From Schistocerca nitens (Eukaryota; Arthropoda; Insecta; Orthoptera; Acrididae): a stretch of DNA of 64,000 nucleotides. The stretch spans positions 706,085,389-706,149,388 of the forward strand of contig NC_064616.1 in NCBI RefSeq assembly GCF_023898315.1, given 5' to 3'. Below are positions 1-13,000 of this stretch, piece after piece. A program made the translations under genes and the position numbers. The notes beneath the pieces were generated by a model. That model worked only from the letters and a program-made list of their open reading frames with translations. It made no database searches and had not been told where the DNA came from. The first letter of the stretch is position 1, and each line of letters begins with the position of its first letter.

Positions 1-3000
1 CCAAACAACAACCCAGCACCTCAACAATGCATGTGCAACCAACTCCTACGCCAAGTATAACACCCCACAAAAGAACACACAGTTGGAGGGAAGAATACAA
101 CACATCAGTGCATTTCTGCTGTGGAAACCCTGGGCATGCTGTACACTATCACTGAGAAAGAAGGTGAATTTTTGATGACTACTATACCATCAGATATCAA
201 CCATCACAAAATATCTATTATAGTAACAATGTCATTCTTGAATTGGACTTCTTACACGCATCACTAACTGTCAAAGAGTGAGGAAGATCAGTGCTCCAGA
301 TTGGTGAAGCTGTTCCAATAAGCACGTATAACAAAGATGCCTCTGTGTGGTTGTTAGCTGTTGAAGATGTTGTTATCCTACCATCATCAACCAAATGAGT
401 TCCAGTCATCAATCATGATGCTCAGTTAAATTATAAAGCTTTTGTTGACTGCAAAAAGCTAGCCAGGCTTGCAAACGAAATCTACAAGCCAGCAGTGATC
501 ATAAGCACTGCAAGTGGTCAAGAAGAGCTATGAATCACTAATTGTCATGAGTAGCCACTAGTCATCCTTAAAAGTAAGTGTGTGGTGACAGCTGAACCAG
601 TGCAAGAAGGGCAGTTTAGTGTCAACAACTAAGAATCATGCTCCGCCACCACTCCAGACAACTCAGGAGAGGAAGCTACAATCAAACTGCCAATAGAACC
701 TGGCCTGACCAAGGAACACTATTAGTGAGTGACAGCCATTATGCACGTGGTTTCAGATGCTGTCAAATTCGGTGGGGAAAAGGCAGACCAAGCAGCCCAT
801 GATAAAACATTGTATCAACACTGGGGGGTCATATACCAATTAGCCACCCCTCATATACCATTTTGGTGGCTGGACAACATATAAGCCAGGAGGAAGTGGA
901 GAAGATGCTGCAAGATGATATCATTAGACCTTTAGAGAGTCCTTCGTCCTCTCCTATCATCAACCCACATCGTGAGGAAGGACTGGACATGGTGTTTCTG
1001 CACTGAATACTGATGACTGAACAAAATCACAAAATAAAAATGTCTATCCATTGCCAAGCATTGCACACACCCGAAGCCTACTTGAAAGGGGTGATGCATT
1101 TCTCAGCCATGGACATGCAGAAGCTACTGGCAAATTGAGGTTGATGAGGCTGACCAGAAATATGCAGCCTTAATAACTCCCGACAGCCTCTATGGCTTTG
1201 GAGTATGCCGTTTGGACTGTGTAACAGTCAAGCCACATTTTTAATATATGATGGACTACCTGTTTTGATACCTTAAATGAGTGATAGATGCCATTTGTCA
1301 TTTTTTCAGACATTTAGAGAACATCTAAGCCATCTGACAACCCTGTAGAAGTGTGTTCAGACTGCAGGCTTCCTCCTGAACCTGAAAAAATGCCTCTTCA
1401 CCACCAAAGAAATAAAAATCTGAAGCATGTAGTAAATGGCGAAGGAGACCAGCCCAACCCAGAGAAAATAAAGAGCAGTCACAGATTTTATGACTCCTCA
1501 GCACATTTGTGATGTGAGAAGATTTCTCAGAATGTGCTCATACAACCATCAATTTATAAAGGGCTTCTATATCAAGGCACATCCCTTGGGAGAACTACTG
1601 CAAGTAGATGCCATATTTTTCTGGGATGAGATGCAAGAAAGATCTTTCCTTGTCTTTAAGGAGGTGCTAACATTTTCTACAGGCCTAGCACTGTATTACA
1701 AGAATACCAAGACACACTTTCACACCAATGCTAGTGACTATAGGATAGGTACAGTTCTTGTGCAAATGCAGGAAGGCACTGAAAAGGTGATAGCTTATGC
1801 TTGCAGAGTACTCTACAAATCCAAGTTGAACTACTTTACAACTGAGAAAGAGTGCCTTGCAATTTTTTGAGCCATGCATTTATTTCCCAAACAGTTCACC
1901 ATTGTGACAAGCACATTCTGTATGCATGCTGACTGGCCTGAAGGATCCATCAGATGGACTGGCTAGATGGGCACTCAAGACTTCAGGAGTACGACATCAC
2001 AGTGGTATACCAAAGCAGACACAAGCACAACAACTACCTTTCAAGGAACCCTTAAATGGAACACAGCAATGTGGACAAAATCTCAGTCATTGCTGCATTA
2101 AATGACATTGCTCAACAGAGGGAAGATTCAGCACTGCTGGAAACCATAGGATCCTTGAAGAAGGAGGACATGACCAAAGAGGAATTCCAGTTACCAAACA
2201 CAGCATTGTATAAAAAGTACTGTGATCCATGGTTATTCATCATCCCAACTCATCTATGGACAGCTATCATGACATATTTCTATGACACTTCAACATTTGG
2301 TCACCTGAGATTTATGAAGATTCTACACAGAATGAGACACAGGTATCACTGGTCAGGTCTCTACTGATCCATTAGACATTATGTGAGCTAACATAAGGAA
2401 TGCCAGTGATGGAAGCACATGCCACAATTACCTCTGGGGCATCTGGTACCAGTCCCGCTGGCAACAGAGCCATTCCACTGAATTTGAGTAAACCTACAGG
2501 AGAAGTTTCTGAAGTTACTTGGAAGTACAGAGCATCCCATGTGATGATCTCTGATCATTGATTGTGAAAAAGTTTTCCATTCATGACTAGTATCAGAAGT
2601 AATTTCACAGAACACCTAAATAAGGTGCTTGCTGATATGCTGATGTCGAACAGGGAGATTGGGATACAATACTCCCCATTGTGACATTCACATAAAACAC
2701 AGCAAAAAAAGACTCTGCAAGCTTCATCATACTATACTTTCTGTTCCATGTTTGTGAGACCGAAACAAAAATGGATACACTAATCCCATTTCAACTAGAA
2801 GATACACAGGATAACTATATGAAACACATCTTCACCAGGAGTGAAGAAGCAAGACAGCTGGCTCACCTAAGGACCATGGACACTCAGGATGAAGACCGAG
2901 AGCTGTATAATGCCAAACTATGGCCAGTGAGACACAGCCCAGGAGATGTGGAACTATAGAAAAAGTTACTGAAGTGCTACTTTGGGTCGTATTTTGTCCT

Positions 3001-3323
3001 TTGTCACTTGTTAGATTCACATGTGAAGTTGTGGATTATGACCCTTCATCAAGAAGACAACAGTGCAAACACATCTTCTGTGTGAAGCCTTACTACAGTC
3101 TAGAGATGCATATCGATGATGGAAGGATCACGGAACTGAAGACCCAGCCAACGATCACAAAGCTTCGACTGGAGTGTCTACCTCCAATCCTCCCAATCCT
3201 AATCATAGTGAAGACAATGTAACATGACCAGAATGCAAGCATCCGCCAGTGCCATCATGCAGAGGACCATTGACAGGATCTAGAAGCAGGGTGCTACAGT
3301 TAGCTGCAATGAGAACTTCTGAA
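1..3323 (+). pseudogene. Decayed Ty3/Gypsy retrotransposon, gag end through integrase
   Basis: A plus-strand LTR-retrotransposon relic with many stops and frameshifts. In order I see a zinc-knuckle remnant (about 120-165), a protease-end LDFL string (about 235-255), reverse transcriptase pieces (about 750-1450: YPLPS, FSAMDM, MPFGLCN), an RNase H stretch (1490-1870, with TNASDYRIGTVLVQ and TEKECLAI), an integrase zinc-finger region (2056-2367, with TFGHLRFMKILHRM) and an integrase C-terminal region (about 2900-3220). No frame could make a working protein. The 5' end is outside the window. It is downstream of the twitchin 3' end and in opposite orientation. Confidence 0.82.
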
Positions 3324-3337
3324 ACAGTAGGTCACTG

Positions 3338-3574
3338 AAATGAAATGATCGTATGGCATCGTTGGCCGGGAGGCCCCATGCGGGGAAGGTCGGCCGCCGT
3401 ATTGCAAGTCCTTTTTAGTTAATGCCACTTCGGCGACTTGCGAGTCAATGATGATGAAGAACACACAACACCCAATCGTTACGAGGCAGAGAAAATCCCT
3501 GACTCCGCCGGGAATCGAACCCGGGGCCCCGTGCATGGGAAGCGAGAATGCTACCGCAAGACCACGAGCTGTGG
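3338..3574 (-). mobile_element. tRNA-headed SINE, copy 1, with 14-bp target duplication
   Basis: On the minus strand the head has a tRNA-like A-box region (ctcgtggtcttgcggtagca) and a clean B box (ggttcgattcc). The body and an ATTTCATTT tail follow. It is bounded by a perfect 14-bp direct repeat, acagtaggtcactg, at 3324-3337 and 3575-3588. It shares its whole length with the copy at 6809-7063. It sits inside the old Gypsy relic. Confidence 0.9.
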
Positions 3575-3588
3575 ACAGTAGGTCACTG

Positions 3589-3862
3589 TTTTTCCAGGAG
3601 AGGAGCAATGCCATGAGCTGAGGTGCATGCAGTGTGGTGTAGTGGTTAGCATCGATGGCTAGTGTCCTGCGAGTTGCCAGCTGAAACCTGACCACCAGCA
3701 ATTATTTGTTATTTCTGCAAAGTTCTTGAAATATATTCCTTTTTAATGTCAGTATATTCTGTAATATTCAAGGTTTGCTGGAATATTCTGTTTGTATACA
3801 TAGCTGCACTCTCTGCACTGTACATAGGTGTTCATAATAAACATTCTTTCAGTCTAAGTGTT
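3589..3862 (+). repeat. Possible 3' LTR of the decayed Gypsy element
   Basis: Non-coding sequence after the integrase relic, with an aataaa poly(A)-type signal at about 3836 and TATA-like and T-rich parts, as in LTRs. The start (ggtgtagtggttagcatc) also looks tRNA-like. No second LTR copy is inside the window for comparison, so this is tentative. Confidence 0.4.
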
Positions 3863-4819
3863 GTATTTCACTGATGGCCCCTCTTTCAGATTTGGACTCG
3901 AGTGTGGTTATGATATTACAATATATATTCAAATACATGATATTGTCTGTTCACATTACCGTTTATTCATACACCATACCATTGAACTATACAGAGTTGT
4001 GAGTTCTGTTGAGAATAAGTACACAAACATTACAAGATACAGAAGTCTGCGTGTTAAACTCTTGTCTTTTACATAAAATAGACAGTTTAGTTTTTTTTAC
4101 AATGTTTAGAGAAAAAGGAACTCTAAAGACAGAAGAATAACACCCAGTTCCATACGAACAAAGCTACAGTTTTCATAGTTTTAAGCAATTGGAAAGTAAA
4201 TCGAAGTACAAACATCACTAGTTTAAATGCCCTTCATCCATTTACATACAAATGAATTGTACAAAATAATTTAATAATACATACTTACTAAAATTCAGGT
4301 CTTAATAAAAATATTTATTTCTTAAAGCAATCAGTAAAAAAATACTTTCACATATACATATATATATGTACACACATGCATGCATGCACACACATCCAGA
4401 ACCAACCTCACTCCCTTTCACACTCACAATCATACTCCGAAATGCACGTGCTGCACACGCGTGTTGTCATCCACACAGACATACCTGTGTGTATCCATTT
4501 CTGATTGCATAACATTTAGGGACCAAACTTCAGTTGACTAGAGTCCATCATACATGATGACAACAGTTTTCAATTCAGACTAAAATGACAGAGAAATTAC
4601 ATTAACAAATTAATGGATGTGATATGATGAATATGCTATATTTAAATAATGTCGGTGATTTTATGTTGGTGATGGGTAGAAAACTGTTTCATGATGCATG
4701 ATGTTCAGTCAATAATTTAATTTGTGTGTCACTTTGAGGATGCTGGCAAATAATTTTTACAATTAGTATGGTACAATGTATGAATATATGGATAAAGGAA
4801 CAATGTTTTATCTTAAATA
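3863..4819. other. AT-rich intergenic or extended 3' UTR sequence
   Basis: No coding frame or recognised repeat. It holds short AT microsatellite-like runs (around 4350-4390) and could include distal twitchin poly(A) sites; the minus strand has further AATAAA-like hexamers near 4311-4320. Confidence 0.5.
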
Positions 4820-7800
4820 AATATATGATAACTTATATGTATATATTTATTTTTGCACTTTTCATGACAGGCTGTCACTCAGCTCATCCAAGTTGGACAT
4901 TTCCAAGCTCCCTCAGGAACACAATGGCATTAAACAGAGACTGAAAAAGAAAAATCATATTTTAATGCAGATGAATGCTATTTACAAGCAATATAAATCA
5001 TTCATTTCCACTTCATATAAAATGTAGGTGACAATCAAAAACAAAATGCAAACCATTCAAAATAGTGATGGGGGGGGGGGGGGGGGGGAGGGGGAGAAGG
5101 AGGAGGGAGAAGGAGGAGGGAGACGGAGAGGGAGAGGGAGAGGGAGAGTGAGAGTGAGAGGGAGAGGGACAGGGAGAGGGAGAGGGAGAGAGAGCAAATA
5201 AAGTAAATATGAGAAATGTTAGAAGGGCAAGAAAGGCTAATACTGGAAAGTAGAAAGGGCACTGAGAGGTCCACATGGAGACAGTTGTATGAAGGGGTAT
5301 GGGTGGTAAGTTTCATTTCATGCACTGCATTGAGGATAAGTAACGAACATTTCATAACACTGGAAACTGACGAGCATTACAATGAGCAATATATAAACTA
5401 GACAAGCAGAATTTTATTTCAAATAACAAGATGCCTGCCTGCTGTTCAATGTATCTTCTGTTTGGTGAATAGCATCTTGATGCTCACATTATCCTATTTT
5501 TGTGAATACACAGAACAGAATCGACTGTGAGTTTTAAACTGTTGTGGTTCTGGTGTCAAAAGCATTATGAAGCATCAGACCAGTGATTAACTTTTGTGAT
5601 TACAAAAGAAATGAATTTAACACTGAAAACTATTTTTCTCCAACTCCTGCTGTGCACATTTTATGGTATTTATCATAACTGATTTTAAAACTGATAATTA
5701 CCAACTATTACAAGAATACAGGCAATAATAATTTAATGTAGATCATCAATATCAAAATACTAATTGAATTACCTCAACAACAATGTACTTCGCTTACAAC
5801 TACTGGTATGGTCTTCAGAGTTCACCAGGAGGGCACACATTGAGAGCAAATGCAGCTGTAGTTTCTCCTTTCTTCCCTACAGCTTTTGCTGTGTACTGTC
5901 CAACATCCAGAGATGTACATTTTACTATCTCAAACTTGAACTTCTTTTTGCCATCCATAATGAACTGGTAATTTGAACTTTGTTCATCAACAGGTTTTCC
6001 ATCCTTCAACCATGTCACTGTAAAATAACATTTGATTATTAGAATCAGCTGTCAGTGCTGTAATGTTGTGGCCAGTTTTCAAACTCAGTCCTGCTCAGTT
6101 TTCAATTATATGATAAACATAGAAGATTACAAGACATACATTTCTGTAATCTTTTGTAGTGTGTGCAGTTTGTTATTTGGTTCAGCAACCACTACAGAAG
6201 ATATCTGTCATCTCTCTTTTCAGCCAAAAAACTCCTAGGATAATGTTTTAAAAATAATTTATTCACAGAAATTTATATAAATGGGATTGGGGTGCAGCCA
6301 ATACCTTACACAGTGTATGAACTCACAATTGCTTGCAGAAAATTGGCACTGTCTGAAACATCTCACAGATAATGTTCTACTGCTCTTGCACTTTGGATGT
6401 TGTATGAAAGCTCAAAGTTCCTCATTAAAAAGTGACCTTTTTCTGACAATTTTATTTTATTAATTAACTATTCTCAACCATATTTCCAGACAATCTTACA
6501 CAACAAGAAACTCTGCAACTAAACCTGAGTTTTCCTTACATTTGTGCTGGAATAGAGTTATAAAATATGGATTTATCGATGGAAATACATAGAAGAAATC
6601 GATATTTGGTCATTAAAAGACCAAAAAATAGAATAAAATGCTGCTTGAATAAGACGCTGCTTGATTGGTGTCATGTGTGAGAAAAGAGACAGGTTAATGA
6701 TACTGCACATTGCCATGACCTATCAAACTGGTAGTGGATAATTAATGAAGAATGGAAAGCAAACAAAGAGGTTCAAAATATATTCAGCTGATTTAAGAAT
6801 GCAATATTTATTTTAAAAAAAATGATATGATGGTGTGGCATTGTTGGCCGGGAGGCCCCTGTCGGAAAAGTTTGGTTGCCAGGTTGCAAGTCTTATTTCA
6901 GGTAATGCCACACTGGGTGACTTGCACATCAGTGATGATGAGATGATGAGGGAAACACAACACCCAGTTCACGAATGGGGAAAATCTCCAAGCCAGCTGG
7001 GAGTCGAACCTGGGCCCATTGCATTGCAGGCAAACACATTACCACTTAGCTAAGCAGCCAGACTGCAATATTCATGGATATAAGTGAACTTGGACAAAGA
7101 TTTCATGCAACTCACAGCCTCCATCTCAACAGTGGGAAAGAATTCCATTACAAGCAAGATTTTAGAAACAGCTGATAAAAAATTAAGCTTGGAGCACAAT
7201 ATTTCAGAAGTCATACCTCTCAAGGACAAAAGCGATGTGTGATAACAGAAGTGATAACTCTCAAGGTCAGAAAAGAACCATTTAGCTGTAAGCCAGGTGG
7301 GACTGAAAACTATGAAATGGAAGCAGCCAATTATCTTGGAATCTGTGGAAATGATGGGGTGCAAGAATCCAACAACAACAGCAGAAATGAGGCAGCCATA
7401 TGGATGAATATTCCAAGGGCAGAAAGCACTCTGAAGTCAGTGAGACAATAAGACTCCATGCACCTGCATGGCTGATTTTTTAAGGACAGACTCTCTCTGA
7501 ACAAAGTGATGTAATTACAATGCCCTTAGAAACTTTGGATGTTAATTTAAAATCTACTAGACAAGCTGTGATACATATCTCTATTTATACCACCACAATG
7601 TCCAGTCAGTCACAAACAAGGTATTCGACACTGAAGTTTTGATAAATACTGAACTTAATTTTGTCAGTGTCCTACATCTCTCCGTACACTGATGAAAGCC
7701 AGAACAGATTGCTTCATTTTCGATATCATGCTATACACTTGCAAACTACTTCTGTAGAAGAAATCATAAAAATGGAGGCACTGTTGTTTTAATGAAAAGT

Positions 7801-10038
7801 GTGTTGAAATGCAAAACTATTGACTGTTTTCAGTACTTATTGTCATGGAACAAGCAGGATAAAACATCTATTTCTCAAACAAACAGATACTTTTGATTTA
7901 AACAAACAATAATAACCCTAACAAAAATTACAAAACTACTGCTACTGCTCTAGACCAAGTATTTGCAAACACAACATGCACTTCAAAATGCATAAAAACA
8001 AATTTTAGTGACCATGAATCCCAAGAGGTAACCCCTCTCAGGCTATTTACTGCCGAGACAAAACCATAAAAGAACTGTGACTGCAAGAAGGTTCAACACA
8101 CAGAGTGTAAAAACATTATCAAGAAAAGGGTGGGAAGTAGTTTCTCAGATGCATGAGACCAACAAACAGTTTGGAAAGTTCTCTGGCATTTTCCACTATT
8201 ATTCTGAAACAGGACTTCCTTTCAAAACACAGGTGTGAAGGAATACAATCTAAAATCAAATACATGGATAACAAGAGGCAAAAATTCTCAAGCAATACAA
8301 AAAGAAAATTGCTAAATTGCAGAAGAAGCCACAACATATACCTTCTCCTTACAGTTATATTATAAAATCATTCAGATCTATATAAAAGTTGTATGCCACA
8401 CAAAAATAATGGCTAACAGTAAGTTTATACCAAAGTTGGAAATAAATGCAAAGTAATTGCAAACTACTAAAGCAGGATGGAAATTGAAAAAAGGAAAATA
8501 TCACCTTGAATTGTGACAACAAGAGAGTTACTGACCCCCAACAGATTGAAATGCTCAAACAACGACCAGAACAAAGCAAAATTCTTGCCCCACATAATCT
8601 ATTTCTATGAAAAAACCCTAAATGAAACTATTCACATTGCAAAAAACCTTCAAAAAAATTTCCTCAGGAATTGATGGTATTCCAGATTTCCTCATAAAGG
8701 AATGTATTATAAATTCTGGAACATGCCTTGCTGATGTAATCAACTTATCCTTTTTGACAGGAACTTTTCCTGATTATCTTAAAATTGCCAAAGTGATCCC
8801 TATTCATAAAAAAGTGACAAAGCAAGTTTGGAAAACTACAGACCAGTATCTTTATTATCAAGTTTTGTCTAAATCACTGAGAGAATCATGTATAGACAAG
8901 AACTAACTCCTCATTTATGCCCAGTATGGCTTCCAGTAAAGTAAATTTACAGCTAGCCCAATCTATATTTTTCTGCAAAACACTCTAGAAGCAATGGTCA
9001 AAAAACAAAATGCTGCTGGTATTTTATTGAACCTAAGCAAAGCTTTTGACATCTTGAATAACAAAATTCTGTTGAAAAAGCTCCAAACTACAGCATTAGA
9101 GGCACTGCATTAAAATGGTTCTCCTCATACTTAACAAATCAGAAACAGAAAGTAGTAATAACACATGATCCACGTGATAGCCCTAGAACCAATTTTTAAC
9201 AGATGCAGGAAAAATAAAAAGTGGAGTCCCTCAACAATCCATTCTTGCACCTTCCAGTTTCATTTTGCACATGGACGACCCAATCCAGATCTAAGATCTA
9301 AGCATTGGTTCACAAATAAATACCTTCTTCTCAGATGAAGACCAGCTAAATGACTGGTTCTATACCCAAACCAACTATTCTAAACTTCTGTTGAAATGGA
9401 AAAGCCTCCGTGATAATCAACTCCAGTGCAATTACACCCTCAGCGGAAACAAAATTTTTAGACATATGGCTTCCACGTGATTTTAAATGACAGACACACG
9501 TAACAAAAGCGAATGCAGCACTGAAGAAAGTATGCTGCAACCTACATTTACTTGCCCACAAAGCAGACTTTCACACTGTTCGAATTGCACACTTTGCCCA
9601 GTTCCACAGCATTCTTCAAAAGACTTTAATGCTCCTACTTCCCTGCTTTATTATTCTAGAGACATGTAAATATGTAAGAAAGAATTTAAAAGAGATAATT
9701 AAAAACTTTAATATACATGAACACAATACCAGGCAACTATGATAAACTTCATGTCCATTCAGTAAGGACATCAGCCTTTAAAACCTCCATTACAAATAGT
9801 GCTATACAAATGTAAGATAATTTTTCACATAAAATAAAAGTTATTTACTCATTTTCACTGTTTTATAAATCCCGAAGGGAATTCGTATGTCACAGAATTT
9901 TTAGACCATGTGAAGTATGTCTGACTTGAATCAAGAATGTTCAAAAACTGCTGCTGCTCCTAGAGCAAGACCGAATAGAATTAGTTTATTGTACTATTAT
10001 TACAGTACATTTTGATGTTATATGTAACGCACGTGCGC

Positions 10039-10088
<50 letters not shown>

Positions 10089-13000
10089 ATGTGCACGCCA
10101 GTGTGTGTGCTTGTGATTTTCTAGATGAATGAAGAATTTATATTGATTAAAGTAATAACTGCAAACTGAATCTAAATCTGAATTACCATTTCAGTTAATA
10201 ATTGGTCTTGAAAAGCCAATAACAACCATCTCTGCCTCAAGAAATCCAGAGTGAGATTGATTTTGTAGCAATGTCATATAGTAGAATTTGGAACTTACAT
10301 ACACATGTTCAACTTGGAGAATATTGTTTTGATTAATATTTGAAAAATCTATGTTGACAACAATTTATCACAAATATAAGGTAAGACTGTACCCTTACAA
10401 GGAATACACAGTGGCCACAAAGCCTGTATAAATTTGTTGATACATGGAGTAGGCAGAATGGAATGTCTGAATTGTAAGGAAAAATACCACTGCCAACCTC
10501 AGCAACCTTTGTATCACGAAAGAAATCCCCAAATCTATTAACCCAGTATTTGGCCAAAATAATGGTTATTTAACAACATGCAGCATGCTTTCAGAATATA
10601 CATTTACAAGACATTGAATTCTGTAACATATGTTATTTACATAACATGAGAATGGTGCATAATGTGAAACATGTGACTTTCTCTCATGAAGTATTTTTGA
10701 TTGTATGAGATCTCCTCATTTTTCTTAAAGATAAACTGATAAGTAAAAAGCTACGTGTGCATTAGTTTTGTAATGATTTCCATTCATCAACCTCACAGAA
10801 GAGTCACATAATAATGCTTTTATTTTAATTGAAATATAAATGAACTACACAGAGGAATACACTTTATAGCAGTACACTTTCTTTTGATTTTAATGCAGAT
10901 GGTCAAAGCTGCTTAGTGTTAGTATTAGGAACTTTACTGCAAAAATTTGACATACAATATGATTTTGTGGTTATATGACTTTTCTTTTCAAAGTCAGTAG
11001 TCATCAGTAGTCTTTTGTGGATGTGTTGTTAGCAAATATGCAGCAGAGAAATGCCATTTTGGTGTTGGCAATTAGGTTTTTTACCAGAGTGTCCTTGAAT
11101 TTAGATTCCACACTAAATTTAAGAAATTTATCCTCAGCCTGAGAAAATACGATGTTAGTCAGGTTTTCTACACAATGCAGTTATGCTGCTAAGTTCACTG
11201 AAATGCAACTGCTTTGATTTTTGGCCACTGACCACACTTTGTGTGTTTTCATTTCAACAGTTACACTAATGCACCTTAATGTGTTATGTACACTGGCACA
11301 ATGACAAAACCTGCATAAGGGTTATGTTTTTTCCTGTTTTATATGTGGACTTCGATCCTAAGATAGTTGTTTCTGTACCTGCTACAGTTGTTTAGGGCTC
11401 TTAGGAGGGATACCATCACATGTTGCTTCCTCCACATTGATGTGTGGAACATAAAATGCTGTTGTTGTTGTTGTTGTTGTTGTTGTTGTGGTCTTCCGTC
11501 CAGAGACTGGTTTGATGCAGCTCTCCATGCTACTCTATCCTGTGCAAGATTCTTCATCTTCCAGTACGTACTGCAACCTACATCCTTCTAAATCTGCTTA
11601 GTGTATTCATCTCTTGGTCTTCCTCTACAATTTTTACCCTCCACGCTGCCCTCCAATACTAAATTGGTGATCCCTTGATGCCTCAGAATATACCCTACCA
11701 ACTGATCCCTTCTTCTAGTCAAGTTGTGCCACAAATTTCTCTTCTCTCCAATTCTATACAGTACCTCCTAATTAGTTACGTGATCTACCCATCTAATCTT
11801 CAGCATTCTTCTGTAGCACCACATTTCAAAAGCTTCTATTCTCTTCTTGTATAAACTATTTATCGTCCACGTTTCACTTTCATGCATGGCTACACTCCAT
11901 ACAAATACTTTCAGAAACGACTTCCTGACACTTAAATCTATACTTGGTGTTAACAAATTTCTCTTCTTCAGAAACGCTTTCCTTGCCATTGCTAGTCTAC
12001 TCTTTATATCCTCTCTACTTCGACCATCATTAGTTATTTTGCTCCCCAAATAGCAAAACTCGTTTACTACTTTAAGCATCTCTTTTCCTAATTTAATTCC
12101 TGCAGCATCACCCGATTTAATTCGACTACATTCCATTATCCTCGTTTTGCTTTTGTTGATGTTCATCTTATATCTTCCTTTCAAGACACTGTCCATTCCA
12201 TTCAACTGCTCTTCCAGGTCCTTTGCTGTCTCTGACAGAATTACAATGTCATTGGTGATCCTCAAAGTTTTTATTTCTTCTCCATGGATTTTAATTCCAA
12301 CTCCGAATTTTTCTTTTGTTTCCTTTACTGCTTGCTCAATATACAGACTGAATAACATCGGGGAGAGGCTACAACCCTGTCTCACTCCCTTCTCAACCAC
12401 TGCTTCCCTTTCATGTCCCTCGACTCTTATAACTGCCATCTGGTTTCTGTACAAATTGTAAATAGCCTTTTGCTCCCTGTATTTGACCCCTGCCACCTTC
12501 AGAATTTGAAGGAGAGTATTCCAGTCAACATTGTCAAAAGCTTTGTCTACAAATGCTAGAAATGTAGGTTTGCCTTTCCTTAATCTGTTTTCTAAGATAA
12601 GTCGTAGGGTCAGTATTGCCTCACATGTTCCAACATTTCTACGGAATCCAAACAGATCCTCCCCGAGGTCGGCTTCTACCAGTTTTTCCATTCGTCTGTA
12701 AAGAATTCGTGTTAGTATTTTGCAGCCGTGGCTTATTAAACTGACAGTTCGATAATTTTCACATCTGTCAACACCTGCTTTCTTTGCGATTGGAATTATT
12801 ATATTCTTCTTGAAGTCTGAGGGTATTTTGCCTGTCTCATACATCTTGCTCACCAGATGGTAGAGTTTTGTTAGGCCTGGCTCTCCCAAGGCTGTCAGTA
12901 GTTCTAATGGAATGTTGTCTATTTCCGGGGCCTTGTTTCGACTTAGGTCTTTCAGTGCTCTGTCAAACTCTTCACGCAATATCATATATCCTATTTCATC

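Noticed and set aside
3480-3575. tRNA gene
   Set aside because: A and B boxes are present but the sequence does not fold into a cloverleaf and belongs to a flanked SINE; the same holds for 7000-7060, 32690-32775, 38341-38420 and 44352-44400.
1-3862. An intact endogenous retrovirus
   Set aside because: No envelope-like frame and all pol domains are broken; a decayed Gypsy-type retrotransposon explains it.
4861-4940. Alternative coding C-terminus of twitchin in the last exon (18 open codons)
   Set aside because: The stop at 5815 lies before the donor, so the exon is only untranslated unless an upstream alternative donor exists, for which I see no evidence.
5013-5355. Ser/Pro-rich minus-strand frames of 87 and 106 codons
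   Set aside because: They are translations of the C/T tract opposite the G19-purine repeat; no gene-like composition outside it.
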